Assembly: GCA_030248295.1 (NCBI GenBank)
Contig: JASANH010000720.1
Span: 1 to 64,000 of the forward strand
DNA length: 64,000 nt
Source of the DNA: Mesodorylaimus sp. YZB2_4
Taxonomy: Eukaryota > Nematoda > Enoplea > Dorylaimida > Dorylaimidae
Direction of reading: 5' to 3'
The position numbers and the translations under genes are program-made. Shown in pieces: positions 48,045-59,000 of the stretch (within the stretch, counting starts at the first letter, position 1; the number at the start of each line of letters is the position of its first letter). The notes beneath the pieces are model-generated. The model saw only the letters and a program-made list of their open reading frames with translations, was not told the origin of the DNA and did no database searches.

Positions 48045-49670
48045 ATGGTATATTCGGGATTCGTAGACGGAGCAGCGGCATTCGACGACAGCCACGATTT
48101 GTCGCCATCAACTAAAGACCGTGACGATTATGAACAATATGTTTCGTCATCCGAATCCGTCGAGTACTACACCAATGACACCTACGACGATAATTATAGC
48201 CGATCATTCTATCGAGAAGTTCCTGATGACGAATTCGTACAAGAATTATTTATCTTTAATAAATTTTGGGAATCCTTATTACATTTTTTAGAGCCGTGCG
48301 AGATCGCCCTATTGGCTTTTGGTTTCGTCGGAAATCTCTTAGCTTTCATAACTCTATTACGAAGTAATCGTATGTATACTCCATCATTTTTATATCATCG
48401 CGCTTTAGTGGGTGCTGATTTATTATTCTGCACAAATTTTTTCATTAATTTATCGATCGAGAGATTAGGATCGGTTGAATGTAAACCACAAATTTTCCAG
48501 TATCGATTAGCCGCCCTATACTCGGCAGTGGTGAACCCCCTCGTGAATAGCGTCTGCGCCTACGCCCTCTGCTATGCGACCACTGCTGTGACACTGGATC
48601 GAGTGATCGCTTTGACTTGGTTCCGCAGCTATCAAGTCTGGAATCAACGACGTATCGCTCTAACAGTCATCGCCATAAGCTTCTTCTTATCAGTAACAGT
48701 CCATTCGTGGAGCACATTCGTACAAAACCAGGTGATGGAGTCTGGTGTCAATGACACAGCGTCATTGATTTGGGGCGAGCCGTGTTGGTCGGGTGTGGTA
48801 TATCATTGGGTAAAACGTCCGAATTTAGGCTCAGTCTACGAAACAGCATGGAATGTGAAACGGATTTATAATGCTGCATTTCGAATAGCATACCCTTTTA
48901 TTTTGGCATTGTTGACTTTAGGTGTGATTTGTGGTCTGGTAAGACGAGGAAGGAGGAAAAGAAGGTTAAGAAGAGCAGCATCGCTCATGTCGGCCGATGC
49001 AGCCGTATCGTCCTGTTGGGCCAGACAGCCCGCCTCACCCGCCAGTAGAAGACAACATCGATGCGAACAATCGCTTTTTCTATTAACGATAGCTGTGTTA
49101 ATTTTAGCATTTCTTCAAGTTGCATCAAGTGAAGGAAGACGAATTTTGCAGTTCACGTTTCCGGCGGCAGAAATCATTAAAACCAAAGTTGACAATACAG
49201 AACTGCCGTTGGAGGAAAGACTGGCCAATTTTCGATGGGTCCTCTACGCCCATCAAGCCACTCGAGCACTGGCCAACTTTTTTACAGTGGTGGAAAGAAG
49301 TGCTATTTGTTTTTTATATGTTGCCACAAATAAATTATTTCGTGGCGAATTAATATTACTCGTCATGTCCGCTTTGCAAATGTGCCAAATTGGACGGAAA
49401 ATAGACATTTTGGTGGACTTTCGACATCGCTTCGATTCGGAGGCGAGAAATCTGAGAGTAAATGCGACCACAGTCACGACAACCACAACCACTAATACGA
49501 ATTTTGTACTGGAACAAATGAGGGATCGGAGGAGGACGGATCCATCCGGCATGAAAGAAGTGAAAGATGCTAAGCGGGGGCCAGTGGGTGTGATAGTGAG
49601 GAAGTTGAGTAATAAGAGGAACGGCAGTAGTGCCAGTTTATTGCTGCAGGGGATGAGGGCTCGTGAGTAG
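48045..49670 (+). CDS. Peptide-receptor-like 7TM GPCR with Tyr/Asp-rich N-terminus
   Basis: I take ATG at 48045 (MVYSGFVDG, 541 aa). An in-frame ATG at 47874 is less likely because the added residues are not conserved-looking. The extracellular N-terminus (1-80) is strongly acidic with clustered tyrosines at about 29-56 (DDYEQY, EYYTNDTYDDNY), candidate tyrosine-sulfation sites, and one N-glycosylation sequon (N44). TM1 has VGN97, TM2 has GAD125, and TM3 ends TLDRV (185-187). Loop 3 is short and very basic (RRGRRKRRLRR). TM7 ends ERSAICFLYVATN in place of NPxxY. This resembles FMRFamide/peptide receptor-like nematode GPCRs and not the amine-type receptors nearby. The tail contains a Thr-rich run (TTVTTTTTTNT). 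The ligand is unknown. It is single-exon. Confidence 0.75.
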   Translation: MVYSGFVDGAAAFDDSHDLSPSTKDRDDYEQYVSSSESVEYYTNDTYDDNYSRSFYREVPDDEFVQELFIFNKFWESLLHFLEPCEIALLAFGFVGNLLAFITLLRSNRMYTPSFLYHRALVGADLLFCTNFFINLSIERLGSVECKPQIFQYRLAALYSAVVNPLVNSVCAYALCYATTAVTLDRVIALTWFRSYQVWNQRRIALTVIAISFFLSVTVHSWSTFVQNQVMESGVNDTASLIWGEPCWSGVVYHWVKRPNLGSVYETAWNVKRIYNAAFRIAYPFILALLTLGVICGLVRRGRRKRRLRRAASLMSADAAVSSCWARQPASPASRRQHRCEQSLFLLTIAVLILAFLQVASSEGRRILQFTFPAAEIIKTKVDNTELPLEERLANFRWVLYAHQATRALANFFTVVERSAICFLYVATNKLFRGELILLVMSALQMCQIGRKIDILVDFRHRFDSEARNLRVNATTVTTTTTTNTNFVLEQMRDRRRTDPSGMKEVKDAKRGPVGVIVRKLSNKRNGSSASLLLQGMRARE

Positions 49671-52600
49671 AAAACGGGTCTGCGTGGTGCTCAGAAGGCG
49701 TGCGTGTCTTTCCTAGCAGTATAAATGTTAGCGTTACTTCGTTGCGTTGCTTTATTGTATGTAACGCAAATTGTTCCCTGATTTTGTAAAAGTCGGCGCT
49801 TGAAGACGTGACTTTGAGAACTTGTGTTCATCCAAGTATTTTACGTTTATGTATGTATATGGATGGGGAGAATAAGCTGGCCGCAAATATGGAATGTGCT
49901 GCTTGTACCATTTTAGGCCGTCAGGCACATTTGATTGTTCGCATCCCAAACTCTGGGCCTTTCACATCGGGCGAGCTTGAGCAAGAGGCATACTGATGAG
50001 CCGCGGTGGCTCAGTTGGGGTTAGGCGTTGGTCCCGCATTGCTTGGGCCAGCAACCCTGACCACAGTTCTGTTCCGGCTAAGGACGGCAGTTTACAATAG
50101 TAAGCCCAGTCTCACGGAGGGGAATAGTCTTTTCTCGAACACCAGTCGGGAAGGACCCTCTCTTCTCGCACGAGTGCCCTTGTGGGCGAGTGCTTCTTGT
50201 AGAGACACACAGAGGGAACATGCCGTGAGGGGTGGTCACCTTATGGCCTTGATCATATCACGACTGCTATGTATATCATGGCCGGCTGTAGGCAAAGCGG
50301 GTTGGATGTCCCATGGGGGGGGGGGGGACGGGATGGCATGGGCCAAACCCACAAGAATTTTTAGAAAAAAGAACCATTCTGACGAGGCGGCCGCTGTGGC
50401 TGTGGTTTATCTGCCCATATTTGCTGGTAGAGAAGGCTTTGAATCCAGTGTAATATTTGATTACCAGCTGTAATCTTGAAGAGAGCCGCATATCTACAGT
50501 ACAGTGCACATGTGCAGTACTGCACATAAATAAATATATTGGCAAATACATGCACATATGCACTCAATAAAACTGAACCATAAAATTTTGAAAATGTCTT
50601 AAGAGCAAGGATAATAATTATGGATTCATGATTTTGTGATTTCTATCCTGCTAAATTTTTTGTAATTTCTTTAATGAGCTTAAAAAAATTTTTAAGGAAG
50701 ATCCTCCATACAGAAGTTCAAGAAAAATTGTGTTAATTGCGAAGATTGCGTAAGACGACGTGTCATTTTGGCCGCCCTGCGCTTCTGTCGTTTTTGAGCT
50801 GAAAGAAGCCACATTATCATCTGCAGTCAATCAGGTGCCTCAATGTAGATACTGTATTCATGATTTATGGGGCTCAGCGTAAATTTTGTTTGAGCTAATC
50901 TCTGCAAATATGTAAAATGGCAAGGGCAAAGCAGCTTGAGTGAACAATTTCATTTTCAGGGTCTGATTGGGCATAGCGTCCCTCCTGGTTGGAGCGGAAA
51001 CAACTTTGCTTTGCATCTTTTTTATGCTTAGGTCATTTGAAGTTGGTTTTAATATGCGAGAAGTGGTTTCCATTTTCCAGGCGTGTTTTCAATATTTCTG
51101 CATCGCAAAAGCACTTACCCGACTATCTGGGGGGGCTATAAATATGGAGTTCTAGGCAGCTGTCATTCTTCCACTCTTTAGCAAGCAAGTAATGCCGTGA
51201 TTGAAACAACCACTTGTACAGAACGTAAAACCTATGTGCACACCTGCCTTATAAGATCCACTAACTTCTGATTCGCAATCAAGTGCGTTTTATTCGACTT
51301 CTTGTCACCAAACTTTGTGAAGTTTCGAAATTTTATTTATCTCATTTTTGCGCGAACTCGATAGGAACTCTGGCATCTTAGAGTGGACCTGCGAGAGGTA
51401 CTTTTGTACAAGCTGAACCCGACCTGCTAAAAATCCTATAAGATCCTTCGCTTGTACTGCAGGATCAAACCTGTATCCACGGCCCCTTCCCCCCCCCCCC
51501 CCCTGGCGTGAATTCCGGCGGAAACATCAGTCCTTCCGCTTGGTACGAGAGGATGGCCTATCCTAAGCCTGCCAGGCTTGGTCACTGAGGTGGAAACAAA
51601 GTGGGGGTTTGCGGTGATCAAAGTAGCCTTTTCAAAGAAAACGGCGGCATACGGTGGTGCCTCTTTCCAGTTCCGGAAGGCATGCTTGTATGTCAAGCTC
51701 GATCACCTCGATCTTCGTGTTTCTTCTACTTGAATTCAGACGTGGCCGGATGCACAGGGGGAAGATTAGCCCACTGTAAATATTGCATGGCCCGACTAGT
51801 GAATCAATGCCTACTGGATGGAACACAACTGATAGGAATTTCCAAGCACATGATTTCGCTATCTAATTGCTAGCCGACGTCAATCGGCAATTCGAGTTGC
51901 TGGTTGAAGGCATGCCGTGGCTGTCTCGCTGTGCATGGTTGCACAGCACAGAGCGAGCCCACCCTCTCCTGGCATCGGTCACCCCCGTGCTACATTTCGC
52001 ATGGAACTGCGGGACAGTACAGTGCATGTACAGTGCAGTGCATGGTTCTGGCAGTGTAAAGTGAAAGTAGTCAAAAGGCAATGCATGCATACTTCATAAG
52101 ATACCTCCAAGTTCTGTGATGTATTGTGTGACCAGCATCCCGAGTGGCTTGTCTGTTGCGGCTACATGCAAACGCAGCTTTTATGTACAGCATATTGCGT
52201 TTTATCCTGTCGCACAACTTGCCGAACTATCGAAGGGAACCACTCCCCACAAATTTACATTGTCCCTCTCTCTACTTATTTCAAGCGGGCCCAGAGTGCA
52301 AACCGGAACTGCGGGCGTGTGGCAGCCAATCCAAAGCAAATATGTGAAGCTATGCGCTCGCAGCTGCCACGCTGTGTGCATTTGTGAAACCATAGCAGAG
52401 GAACAGCGGGACCAGAAATCCAGTTGCGACGGTGTTCAAGCATCCATTGTTAGCTTCTCCTTGTGTTTGATTTCAGGTGGGATCTGGCGGTGGGCAGACA
52501 TGTTCTAGCGCGCGCAAGACAATATTCTGTATACTGTGTAAAGAATAGGACACAAGTTTTCATGTGCTGATCAGCATCTAAATTCAAATTCCCGGCTTAT

Positions 52601-53033
52601 TGTCATGAGTAGCTAGCAGACAACTTGACTGCGTGCGATAAGGTCTGTTCTAGAAACTCGGCTGCCAGTGGGCTGTCAATTTTTCCGCCTGCATAATTTA
52701 TACATGCAGTCGTGTCGTGTCCGCTCGCCGCTCTTCTGCTCTCATTCCTCGTCTCATCTTTCACATACTCAACCGTCCTTCGATTTGCTCGCATTGACTC
52801 GTGGTTGCTTCTCGAAATTGCTGTTTCAGGATTGTTGGATTTTTAGTTTTCTTTTTTTACCAAATAAGTTCATTTCGTTGCTTTTATTGGTCGATTCACC
52901 GCACACCGTTCTACATGTCGAACCAGTTGCTAATGAGAATCAAATAAACTTTCTAATTCAAGAGCCGACGTCTTCGTTTTCACGGTGGATCGTTATCGAA
53001 GCGTCGAAGCGGAGAATTTCATCATAAAATAAC
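49671..53033. other. Intergenic DNA with SINE and poly-G/C tracts
   Basis: No gene is seen. It contains a SINE head at 49997-50250, poly-G at 50316-50327, poly-C at 51489-51503, a TACAGT/CATG-rich patch at about 52010-52050 and the presumed promoter and 5' UTR of the zinc transporter gene (TTTC-rich region 52790-53030). Confidence 0.5.
49997..50250 (+). repeat. tRNA-derived SINE, family 1, plus orientation
   Basis: The start GAGCCGCGGTGGCTCAGTTGG is an A-box-bearing tRNA-like head. A B-box-like AGTTCTGTTCC follows at 50065-50075. Downstream words (CTCGAACACCAGTCGGGAAGG, then ATGCCGTGAG, GTGGTCACCT) are shared with the inverted copy at 59340-59670. An open reading frame running through this copy is not a gene. 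The 3' end is approximate. Confidence 0.7.
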
Positions 53034-56000
53034 ATGCTTTTCACAATTTCTCAGTTTGTGCCCATCGTATTCTTTTCTATTGTTGTGGTTGGTGGAATAG
53101 TCGAGGAAACGTTGGATTTGTCTTCATCATCCTCCTCAGCGAAATCAGCGTCGCCGTTAGTCGATTTGGACAGTTCAGCCGGGACGAGCGGCGGCGGAGA
53201 GAGTGGACGCGGTAAAATGGAAAATGGTGATGGCGAAAGTGGATTTATCAATTCCATAATTGCATGGCTAACTACGACGAGTTTATTGACTAATTCGAGA
53301 CTTTTATTCGGCACTAATGACGAAGATGAAATGTTCGTATCGACCATGTCAGGATCTGCATTCGATCGAAGGACATCGATTTGGGCATGGAGCGCCCTCG
53401 CATCGATCATCGTCGCCATGACCGGTGTCGTTCCAGCCATATTTCTTAGTTCGCATTCATCTCAGGCACATCGAAAAGAAGGTAAGGTTTGGGACTTTGA
53501 TAATAATCTAATTCGGTTAGGGAATAATCAGCAATGGGAATCTCGTACTGACAGTGTAGGTAATAAGTGCGATCTTTTTGGCCTCCAAGGAATCCTTGTT
53601 TCAAGACCAGAGCATTCGAAACGGGTAGCAGTTTCATACCGACCCGCACGATATTCTTGCCATAGGCCCATTAGGTTCTCTCCTTATCGAAAAAAGTACT
53701 TCTTCCACTTTGCATCAACTCATTGTTGAGACTGGTCTGAATTTTGATTTCTTGCGTTCCAGCAGTTCCTGTTTTTGATCGTGGCGCTGCAGAGAAAATT
53801 GCCTACCAACAACGAGCTGCGCTGTTTTTTTCACGCATTCACAGTAGGCTTTTTCGAATAATCGAGACATCGGCTCTCTTTTAGTTCGGCCCTGGTCTGC
53901 TTCATAATCCATGCTAACGACCAGGAAGGAAGCCAAAAGTAAAAGAGCACCGATAAGAGGTCTTGGTTTGTGCATTTTCTGTGCAGATTTCCTTTTTTTT
54001 TGCAAAACATTGACGTTTTTCAATGCCACATTTCGTGATGCTAGCTTTTTCAAGGGCTGGTGGATGGTGCTGTGTAGTTTCGCATTTTTCGCGATCAAGA
54101 TAATATTTTTGTTTATTTCTGGTTTCAGTCTCGAATTTATCCCGTAAGAATAGTTTACATGGTACTATTGACATTTTTTAATAATATCGACCAAATTTTA
54201 AAATTTAAAAATTTTTTTTTTTTGTTAACTTGACAGTTTTATAAGCTTGATTATTATTTTTTCGCTCTAATGTTGTGCCATGAGATGGTAAATTTTAAAA
54301 ACAGAAACCTGATTTTCGTTTTGACAAATATATAATGTTTTTGCTTCTATTGCCTGAAACTGTTTTGCGACATGGACTATTTCAGACACCACAGCTCTTA
54401 TCATTTCACCTGCCAGCTATGCCTAAATTCTATCTCTTACGTTTTTTCAGGCAGCGAACGTACGCTAAACCGATTATTGAGCTTCGCCGTCGGCAGTTTA
54501 CTCGGTGACGTCTTTTTGCACATTTTACCTGAAACATGGCGATATGCGTCGGTGGGAGGAAATGGTAAGCCATGTTTTTTTTACTTTTAAATTATTTATT
54601 GACTTTTGAAATGTTTTTTAGATGGCAGTGCGCAGAATTGGGGAATGTGGGTCATATTCGGGTCGGTATTGTGCTTCCTAGTGGAGAAATGTGCTTCGAA
54701 TGCTGAAGATTCTAAGCATAAGGTAAGAAAATGTCCAATGTTTGAACAAAAGCATGAAGTGAATTTTGTACTGAAAGACTGGAACTAGAAGCTGGAAGAC
54801 TGACCTCCTCCCCGGAGTATGGAGCACAATAGCTTGCTGTCAATCAGTTCTCGCAGACAGAATATGAATATGAGTCGTATCTGTCTGGACCCGTGTTCAT
54901 TGTGTGCTGTTCACCCGTCTATGCTTACATACACAAGGACATAGATAGGAACTGTACGCAAGTGGTTGCCTTAGACTCGCCGAGACGGAAAAGGATTCTT
55001 ATCAGTTCATAAGTCGCTTCTTATCATCGTCGCGACAATATTGACAATGGCGGAAGCAACAATGTGTACGAATCTTTTTTACGTTTATAGGCGGCCGCAT
55101 TCGTCAATCTTTGCGCAAATGCCATCGATAATTTCACGCACGGCTTGGCTGTGGGAGCGAGTTTTTCAGTCAGCGTGAAGGTATGATTTGAAAATTACTT
55201 GATTAGAATATAAACTGGAAGGAGAGTTGACTGTGAAATTAGCGTCCAGTGTTGTGATACAGTACTGGAGGGAGTGACGGCCCTCCAAGTAAGCATGGCA
55301 GGCAACAAAGTCTCCCGACTTGATGTATGGCCGAAACATCACGCTGACGGGTGACGCTCGCACGCAGCTACCAGCTCCCTGCAGAGGGTCAAAAAGGTCT
55401 AGCATTATTAGACGGGCTCGCACAGGCGAGCTTGAAACTGTACAGCAGACGGCAGCATTTTAAAACTGCAGTCAAAGGTGGGGTGCGATTGGAGCTTGGG
55501 ACGTGGGACGCTGATGGATACAGTAAAAAATGGCCAGAAAAATGAAGAAACCAAGGGAGGCACAATATCGTAGGCCCTTTCGGTGAACAGAAAAGTACAG
55601 TTTTCAGGGATTTGATTGGGCTCATCTCTTAGTTGTGTGTCTGTTATAACTGCATCCTGGCGGAGTGCTGAGTGAGGCATGCATGGGTGGACCCCAAAAG
55701 AATTGACGTCTGTTCTGGATACCTATCCCAGTCAGGATGGCCATACCCCAACCATCCTGGTCTTGATTTCGATAAAATTGGGTTATGATTCCAAAAAAAC
55801 CAAAGTCACGTTTTGACAAATGGCAGTTGGCACATGAGCGGGGAAAGTAGCAGATACATTCGATGTCATTTGTAAGTGGATGACAAGTTCCATGTGCAGA
55901 TGTACATTATGCTCTCAAAAATTTTGCAGAATGACATCAGCATCGAGACAGTCTAACGATGGAACCTATCCGACTGTCTGTCCTAGAACTGAGAAAAAAA

Positions 56001-59000
56001 ATTTAAACCTCACAAATTACCATAGAAACTGCTTGCTAAAAAAATTTAAGCTTGATTGTGTAGCAGCGACTATATAGAGTACAAAGCACCTCAGTAGAAG
56101 CACGATTGCCCTTCGCTGCGCAAACTTTTGGAATATTTTTCCCGCGTCGAGAAATCTGATAAGCTAAAACAATGGAACCATGCGTCTTTTTTAGCCGAAA
56201 AGCTATACTACTTCTGGATACTTCTGGAATGAGGGATATATAACCCTCTAAGCGAGTGACACCGAGTCTCCTATGACCCTCATGCCTGGCAGGCCATGGC
56301 GAGTGGGAAAGAATAATCGATACTCTCCCCTGGCTGGGAGACGTCAACCCGTCGGGTTGATGTTTCACCCGCTGGTATAGTCGTAAGACTTACCTGCTCT
56401 ACAGTAGTCGGAGTTTTTTCCCGCTGACTTCGGTCGGCCACCTCCCTCCTACGCCTGCCAGGCTTGGTAACAGATATTTCGGATGCGCTTAAATTGGCTG
56501 CTGGTTCCAAGCGATTTTTCTATGCCTGGCTTGCTAATACAATACCTTGTGTTGCTGGTGATGCCAGCATCGACCGACCCGGGTGTGAGGTCACCAAACC
56601 GACCCGACCCGATCCAGAACCGACCCGATCCGACCCAAACCGACCCGATCCACCCGACCCAACGTGGTATTGCGCCCACTCCTTTGTTTTCTGGCATGAT
56701 GCACATTTTTTCTTCGATCGATAACCATCGATTACAGACACCCACAGTCAGGAAGAAGGGGCTGACGGATTTCGGACAAAAACGGACAGGGGGAGGAGAA
56801 CTTTAGGACTAAGTTAACGTGCTCGTCCCTTGCCCCATGCTGTCTGAGGCGACAGCGTAGAATTTCACAAATTTTTACCGTCAAACAGCACCTGCAATAT
56901 CCCGTTTCGCTTCTAGACTTGACTTCTTAGAGTGGAAGGTGGCCGGTATGAGGACAGCTTTTTAAATGTTTTTGGGCTGGGCCCCCACCTACCCCAATTT
57001 CCTATGGGTTTTGCCAGTTGCCAGCCAGCAGTCATAATGACGGGTGCCGGGGTGCGGCAGTGTGTGAGGCGATCAACTCACATGGCAGGTTCCCTCTGAC
57101 GGCCTCACTTGTAGCTGCTCCTCTTGAGCATCACCGCCGAGAGCATCCTGCGCTAGAATCAACGTTTGCGGATGATAGAGGGCAAGAACGGAGGGCCCCG
57201 ACTGGCAATTAGGACCAGTTTTCTCAATCGAGGGCACCACTTCCGCCTCCAATTGAATTCCTGGTGAATCGCCCACAGCCAGTTCTCTGAGAACGGGTTT
57301 CCTAAACTGACGTCTTCAGCCAGAATAAAACTGAGGCGTTTCAGTCAGGGTTGCCCCCAATCAGCCTCTCACAAGTCAAATGACCCCTTGCGCTCCTATG
57401 TGGACAGAAGGTGGATGGGGTCGAAACTTGCAAAAAAAGTCGATGTCATGCATGGGCGACAAGTCCAGTGGGTTGAAGCGTCGATCCTAGCTGCCTGCAT
57501 GAAGACATGACTGAACGCCAGAGAAGATATTTTGGCGGGAATTCAAAATTCCGATCCGGCCGACCCACAGCTTGAGTCGGTTCCCCCAAACCGATCCGGC
57601 CTGGATCGGTGGGTCGGTTCGGCCGGGTCGGTGGGTCGGTCGATGCTTGTGGTGATGGCGTATTAGTCCCATCATTAATTCATATGAGACTTTGCACATG
57701 TCATTGTAAGCGAGGCCCCTATACAGGGTAATACTGTGTAGTCAGGATACCAAATCCCAGTCCCGATCTTGAACAAGAATATCTCTAAAAAGAAAAACAG
57801 AAAAAGGTAGGTGGGATACGCGCGTAGATACCGGGCACATGTCCGCTATTGCATGCACCTGAATCGCTTAAAAGGGGATGTTTATGCTCTCGTTTAGTTT
57901 GGAATGCTGACCACGTTCGCGATTCTCGTTCACGAAATTCCGCATGAAATCAGTGACTTCGCAATTTTATTAAGAGCTGATTTTGATCGATGGTCGGCTG
58001 TGAAAGCACAGGTAATAATTTAGGTTGGATTTAAACAGAATTTTTAGTTGTTTGTTCAAAGTTTGAAGAGGAGCGTTTAAGAAAATTAAAAGTTTCACCA
58101 CATTTTCGACTTTTGAATTTCAACTTCCTGAAGCTTATGATAGTTTTTTCTTCAATGTATTGCAGCTGATCACTGCCACTGGTGGTCTGTTGGGGGCCAG
58201 CGTAGCCTTGTTGAGCCACAGCGACGCCGTTGGTTTGGAACGTCGTGCGGCTTGTTGGATATTACCATTCACTGCTGGCGGGTTCCTGAATGTTGCCTTG
58301 GTACAAGTATTGCCTGATTTATTGAAAGAGAAATCCTTGACGTAAGTAAAATTGTGTTTTTCTTTGGTGGGAGATAAAACTTGGAATAATCCTATGCACA
58401 GAGTGTAGAAATGGAGTCTACGCTGTCATTCGTTCTGGGAACTATAAAAAAGTGTAAATTTTTGTCATTTAATGTTTACACAAGACGAATTTTGTCTTGC
58501 GACTTGTACTAAATTGACGTGATGGTCGTTTTTCAAGGAGCATAGCCATAATGATTCAAATTCTCGACTCGCTTATATGTTATTTCTTAATCTGTTCTGG
58601 GCCAGGAACTTGCTGAAAGTGCTTTTCCTTCAAGAATCTTTGCAGCATTACTAATGATAAGAGGCTGGCTTTTGGGCTGTTTGTAAAAGGCGGTGAGAGT
58701 TAAAAGTTTTGCCATTTAGTGGCCATACATAAAGGTCGACCGCACAAAATCTTGATTTTTGACCCCCCCCCCCTCCCGCCCGAGCGCATGCCGACCACTT
58801 CTCGCAAACCCCCCTCAAAAATGGTCGACCACTTCAGCCATCCCCCCCCTTTTCCAAACGCTGTTTCATGAAATGTTTCATCCTATGCTTTCTTAAGCTC
58901 GACAAGGTGCTCTCTCCTTCGAAGACAAATCTTTTTTTGATTCATGGAGCGGATTTCTATTTTGTAAAAGCCTTTACCAACTTTCCCCCATATTTTTTTA

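Larger units (their letters stand above)
55181..57897. other. Repeat-filled intron 4 of the ZIP13-like gene
   Basis: This 2.7-kb intron separates the DNFTHG exon from the HEIPHE exon. It contains the inverted CCGACCC pair (about 56531-56665 and 57535-57668), an old SINE copy (57009-57260), and a segment at 55260-55345 (AGTCTC..CGACTT...GAAACATCA) that recurs at about 60152-60198. No independent gene is seen. Confidence 0.7.

Noticed and set aside
50006-50473. 155-codon plus-strand frame
   Set aside because: Its first half is the tRNA-derived SINE at 49997-50250 and it runs through a poly-G tract; no domain features.
56575-56660. Telomere-like CCGACCC satellite
   Set aside because: It is short, internal, imperfect and has an inverted partner at 57.6 kb with the same unique lead, so a dispersed repeat is the better reading.
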